Source: Chloroflexota bacterium (GTDB taxonomy: Bacteria > Chloroflexota > Limnocylindria > P2-11E). Taken from it: DNA of 16,797 nucleotides. Under the pieces are notes generated by a model. It did no database searches and had not been told where the DNA came from. It saw nothing but the letters and a program-made list of their open reading frames with translations. Of this stretch, positions 14,421-16,797 are shown in pieces. Position numbers and translations under genes: made by a program. The stretch covers positions 1 through 16,797 of the forward strand of contig VBGU01000092.1 of assembly GCA_005881085.1 (NCBI GenBank), written 5' to 3'. How positions within the stretch are numbered: position 1 is the stretch's first letter; the number at the start of each line of letters is the position of its first letter.

Positions 14421-15074
14421 TCAAGGGACCGCGAATGTGACCGTCACTTCGATGGTCCACTGAACTGGAGCGTTGTCGGGCTGACCCTTCACGGTGAGGG
14501 TGGTCGCCCGCGCATCGCCCACCGGCCGAGGGGCGACCGCTCTGATCGCGTAGGTTCTGGCCATAGTCGTCGCATCGGCGATTGCCGCGTCGAGCGCGGC
14601 CCCGTTTGGCCGTCGGATCCCGATCCCAGCAGTGGGCATGTTGTCGTAGACCATCGACGCGCCGGCGGCGAAGGCCGCCTGTGCCGCCGCCACCGAGAGC
14701 GCGCCAGGACGGACCTCGTACCGGAAGATGCTGTTGAAGCTCACGCCCGCTGCCGCACCCGTCGGTTCGGTCGAAAAGGCCGCCGGCGTGACGCTCTCAC
14801 TCGGAACCCCGGCGCCGATCACCGCCCGGCGAACCCGCTCGAGCTTCGCTCGATACGCATCGACCGAGAGCTTTGGGTCGGAGGAGTCGATCGGCCCCAT
14901 GACTTGCACGGCGTAGACAGAGACCGGATCGGCGGGCGGCGGGATAAGCGCGACTCCGCTCGCCGTCACGGTGGCCGGATCGGATCCAGGCGAAGGGCTT
15001 GCACTCGCAACGGCAAGGGGAACCAGAGAGATGCCGAGTAAAGCGAGAAGCGCGAGGAGTAGCTGACGACGCAT
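14421..15074 (-). CDS. Secreted SIMPL-domain (DUF541) protein
   Basis: The exported 217-residue protein has a signal peptide at 1-25 (MRRQLLLALLALLG, then VASAS). The mature part looks like a SIMPL/DUF541 domain: VTASGVALIPPPADPVSVY near the start, a central FNSIFRYEVRPGALSVAAAQ, then GASMVYDNM, and the DAAIADATTMARTYAIR helix near the C-terminus. SIMPL proteins are envelope proteins of poorly known role. ATG 15074 is fixed by an excellent ribosome binding site (GGAGGTGA) 5 bases upstream; a longer frame to 15116 is not supported. It is convergent with the VOC gene, 37 bases away. Confidence 0.75.
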   Translation of the reverse strand: MRRQLLLALLALLGISLVPLAVASASPSPGSDPATVTASGVALIPPPADPVSVYAVQVMGPIDSSDPKLSVDAYRAKLERVRRAVIGAGVPSESVTPAAFSTEPTGAAAGVSFNSIFRYEVRPGALSVAAAQAAFAAGASMVYDNMPTAGIGIRRPNGAALDAAIADATTMARTYAIRAVAPRPVGDARATTLTVKGQPDNAPVQWTIEVTVTFAVP

Positions 15075-15227
15075 CGGGTCACCTCCGAGCGAACCTCGGA
15101 CGAGCGTGTCAAACACTGGCGATCTCCGCGACTGAGTTCCGCCGGAGCAACTACTACCGCGGTCATATGAATCGCTGAATGGTGAGAACGCCCATCCGTG
15201 CGCTCGGCGGGATCACCTTCGTGGAGC
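15075..15227. other. Intergenic gap of 153 bases
   Basis: The gap contains the ribosome binding site of the SIMPL gene within an inverted repeat (TCCGAG 15084-15089 and CTCGGA 15095-15100, 5-base loop) and a TTGACA-like box on the minus strand at 15107-15112 with no matching -10 element. No gene was seen. Confidence 0.4.
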
Positions 15228-15878
15228 TTAGTCAACCTCGCCTGCAATCCATCTCAGCAGTGAGAGGAGTCGATCCCCGAGCGTGCGCCGCGCCGCACGG
15301 CGTCGGTAGGTCCCGGTGGCGATCGGGACCGTCGGATGGTTTGCGCGGATCTTGGCGATGGTGTCCGCTACCGCCCTTGAGTCTCCACGACTCGGCGACC
15401 AGAGTGTGATGCCTTCCGTGTCACGAGCCACCGCACGGACTCGAGCCTCCATCTCGTCGAAGGACACGAAGTCGCCCCGCAGTACGTCCGCGCCGAATTC
15501 CCTGAGCGCCTTGGCAGCGGCTGTGAGTTGGATCGCGACAGCGTCATCGGTCAGGCCGTTCTGCTGCTTCATTTCGTTCCAGAGCTCGGGAGCGCGGATC
15601 ATGAGGAGATTCCCGAGACCGAATTCGTGCAACTTCGGTGTCTCCGAGACGAAGACGACAGTCGGTGGCCGAGCCCCGTCGACCAGGCGGATGAGATCCA
15701 CCTCCACCCGGTCAGCCTCCTCGCTAAAGGCTACTTTTACGGCTGTCGTGGTGTTCTGATAGGTGACACTCGTTTCCCACCAGTTCTCGTCGGATCGGTC
15801 GACGATCTCGCAAGCGAATTCCGTTCGTAGGTAGCCGAACTCGCGGTCGACGAGGCGCTCCCACTCATTTGCGTCCAT
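15228..15878 (-). CDS. Hypothetical protein, soluble, basic C-terminus
   Basis: I do not recognise a named family. The 216-residue protein begins MDANEWERLVDREFGYLRTEF, an N-terminal pattern seen in unnamed bacterial proteins (W..L...EF.fL...f, then short strands such as TSVTYQNTTTAVKVAF and VEVDLIRLVDG). The middle and later parts are helical and charged (AIQLTAAAKALREFGADVL, FDEMEARVRAVARD). The C-terminus is Arg-rich and ends in an amphipathic helix (DRLLSLLRWIAGEVD). ATG 15878 has GGAGGGG rather far upstream. ATG 15965 has a better-placed GAGGAG but would add 29 Cys/Arg-rich residues that look non-coding. Function unknown. Confidence 0.65.
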   Translation of the reverse strand: MDANEWERLVDREFGYLRTEFACEIVDRSDENWWETSVTYQNTTTAVKVAFSEEADRVEVDLIRLVDGARPPTVVFVSETPKLHEFGLGNLLMIRAPELWNEMKQQNGLTDDAVAIQLTAAAKALREFGADVLRGDFVSFDEMEARVRAVARDTEGITLWSPSRGDSRAVADTIAKIRANHPTVPIATGTYRRRAARRTLGDRLLSLLRWIAGEVD

Positions 15879-16052
15879 CAAGCCGGTGTGGCACCCCTCC
15901 CGACCACTGGTCTGCCTGCAGCGCCGATGGAGCGCGTACGAGCGCCAACCGCACCTCGTCTGCATCGTCCCTGCTCCTCATTCCGCCACCTTAGTGATTC
16001 CTATCTCGAACGCGCTTCACATCAGGATCAGACGCATCTCGAGCGATGGGAG

Positions 16053-16797
16053 ATGACGAAAGGCGTGAGCTTCACCACCGCGCGTCGGGCTTGGGACATT
16101 GAGCGGAACGGGCGGACGTACCGCGTCGAGATGGAAGACGAGTACTTCCTCGGCCGCCGCCTGGTGCGCGTAGACGGCAACGTTGTCTACTTCGGAAGGA
16201 CCGTGCTCTCGGACCATAGCGGCGCGTACCAGTTCGACCTCGGGGGCGAGCCGGCCTTCCTGAAGATCAGCACGAACGGCTTTCGCTATTACTACGATCT
16301 CGTGACTCAGCCGTCTGTGGGTACGGCGCCGCTGGGAGGGCCGAATGCGAAGGAGCTCGCCCAGGCTTCTCCCAGTCTCACTGGGATCGCGGCGCTATTT
16401 GCCTTCGGCTTGGCGACGGCGGCCACTCTCGTCCTGCTTGCCGACGGTCGACTATGGCGTGAGCCAGTCGTGGCAGTTGCCGGCGTCCCGGTCGACGCCA
16501 TCGTCACGAGAGCCACGACGACGACTTCCGATGCACGCCGAATCGAATACCGCTTTCAGGTCGGGGCCGACAGTTTCACGCACGAGGGTTTCATATCTAG
16601 GGAGAGGTACGAACGCGCTCGATCTCTCGGCGTCGTCCCGATCCGCTATCTCGCGATCGCCCCTGAGGTAAGCGCGTTCGTCCCGGATCCCGGGGACCTC
16701 CTCTTCGATGCCCTGTTCAGCCTCTTCCTGGCTGCGATGGCGGGATCGTTTCTCCTGGGCGCGGCAGGGACCCTAGGCGACTACCGCATCTGGAAGC
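16053..16797 (+). CDS. Membrane protein with FAIM-like N-terminal domain, incomplete at right edge
   Basis: The frame is open from ATG 16053 to the end of the window (248 codons) with strong G/C third-position bias, so it is a real gene cut by the edge. Residues about 13-85 (ERNGRTYRVEMEDEYFLG, VRVDGN, LKISTNGFRYYYDL) resemble the beta-sandwich of FAIM, the Fas apoptosis inhibitory molecule family. Helix 1 follows at about 109-130, then a soluble DUF3592-like segment (about 140-212), and helix 2 at about 216-238. ATG 16053 lacks a well-placed ribosome binding site; GTG 16065 is an alternative, better spaced from AAAGG or GGGAG. It is divergent from the hypothetical gene at 15878. Function unknown; both domain calls are by resemblance. 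Confidence 0.75.
   Translation, partial: MTKGVSFTTARRAWDIERNGRTYRVEMEDEYFLGRRLVRVDGNVVYFGRTVLSDHSGAYQFDLGGEPAFLKISTNGFRYYYDLVTQPSVGTAPLGGPNAKELAQASPSLTGIAALFAFGLATAATLVLLADGRLWREPVVAVAGVPVDAIVTRATTTTSDARRIEYRFQVGADSFTHEGFISRERYERARSLGVVPIRYLAIAPEVSAFVPDPGDLLFDALFSLFLAAMAGSFLLGAAGTLGDYRIWK

Noticed and set aside
15179..15409. 76-codon plus-strand frame in the gap after 15178
   Set aside because: Most of it is antisense to the unknown gene at 15228-15878, it lacks a ribosome binding site and it shows no recognisable pattern.
1..16797. CRISPR arrays, tRNA or rRNA genes, insertion sequences, prophage genes
   Set aside because: No regularly spaced repeats, no tRNA-like cloverleaf and no transposase, integrase or phage motifs were seen by eye; a dedicated RNA search was not possible.

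Overview
The window is high-GC, gene-dense bacterial DNA with many GTG starts, 4-base ATGA/GTGA overlaps and almost no intergenic space. It carries two coenzyme-F420-type enzymes (an LLM-class oxidoreductase and a deazaflavin-dependent nitroreductase), a DUF3052-like protein and an MprAB-like two-component pair. This mix fits Chloroflexota (Limnocylindria-like) or a related actinobacterium-like soil or freshwater lineage. The assignment is inferred from gene content only. No rRNA, tRNA, CRISPR array or transposase was seen.

Layout. 1-717 (-): N-terminal part of an NAD(P)-dependent malic enzyme, cut by the left edge. 738-1472 (+): TSUP-family membrane transporter. 1445-4533 (-): a three-gene unit of OmpR-family response regulator, sensor kinase (GTGA overlap) and a DUF2652 cyclase-like/SRPBCC fusion. 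Divergent from it is a secreted two-repeat protein (4672-5400), followed by a small membrane-anchored ORF. The 138-base gap between the regulator and the secreted protein holds direct and inverted repeats that look like the regulator's own operator. 5670-6908 (-): PrsW-type intramembrane protease whose 3' end runs through two strong inverted repeats. 6920-8506 (+): acetolactate-synthase-like ThDP enzyme. 8507-10390 (-): MsrA, DUF3052-like and LLM oxidoreductase unit. 10427-12943 (+): MmcQ/YjbR, MBL-fold hydrolase and tryptophanase unit. 12933-13481 (-): TetR regulator with a perfect palindrome on its start codon, facing the nitroreductase gene at 13541. Then come a VOC protein, a SIMPL-domain secreted protein, an unknown protein, and at the right edge an incomplete membrane protein with a FAIM-like N-terminal domain.

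How the genes work together. The best-supported functional groups are: (i) an envelope-sensing two-component system with a probable secreted target and a nucleotide-cyclase-like third gene; (ii) a TetR-controlled F420-dependent reductase, probably for redox or xenobiotic defence; and (iii) a tryptophan-degrading lyase co-transcribed with an MBL hydrolase and a YjbR protein. No single large novel system is evident. The most unusual items are the cyclase-like fusion, the palindromic DNA inside the PrsW tail, the FAIM-like membrane protein, and the near-absent spacers between divergent start codons.
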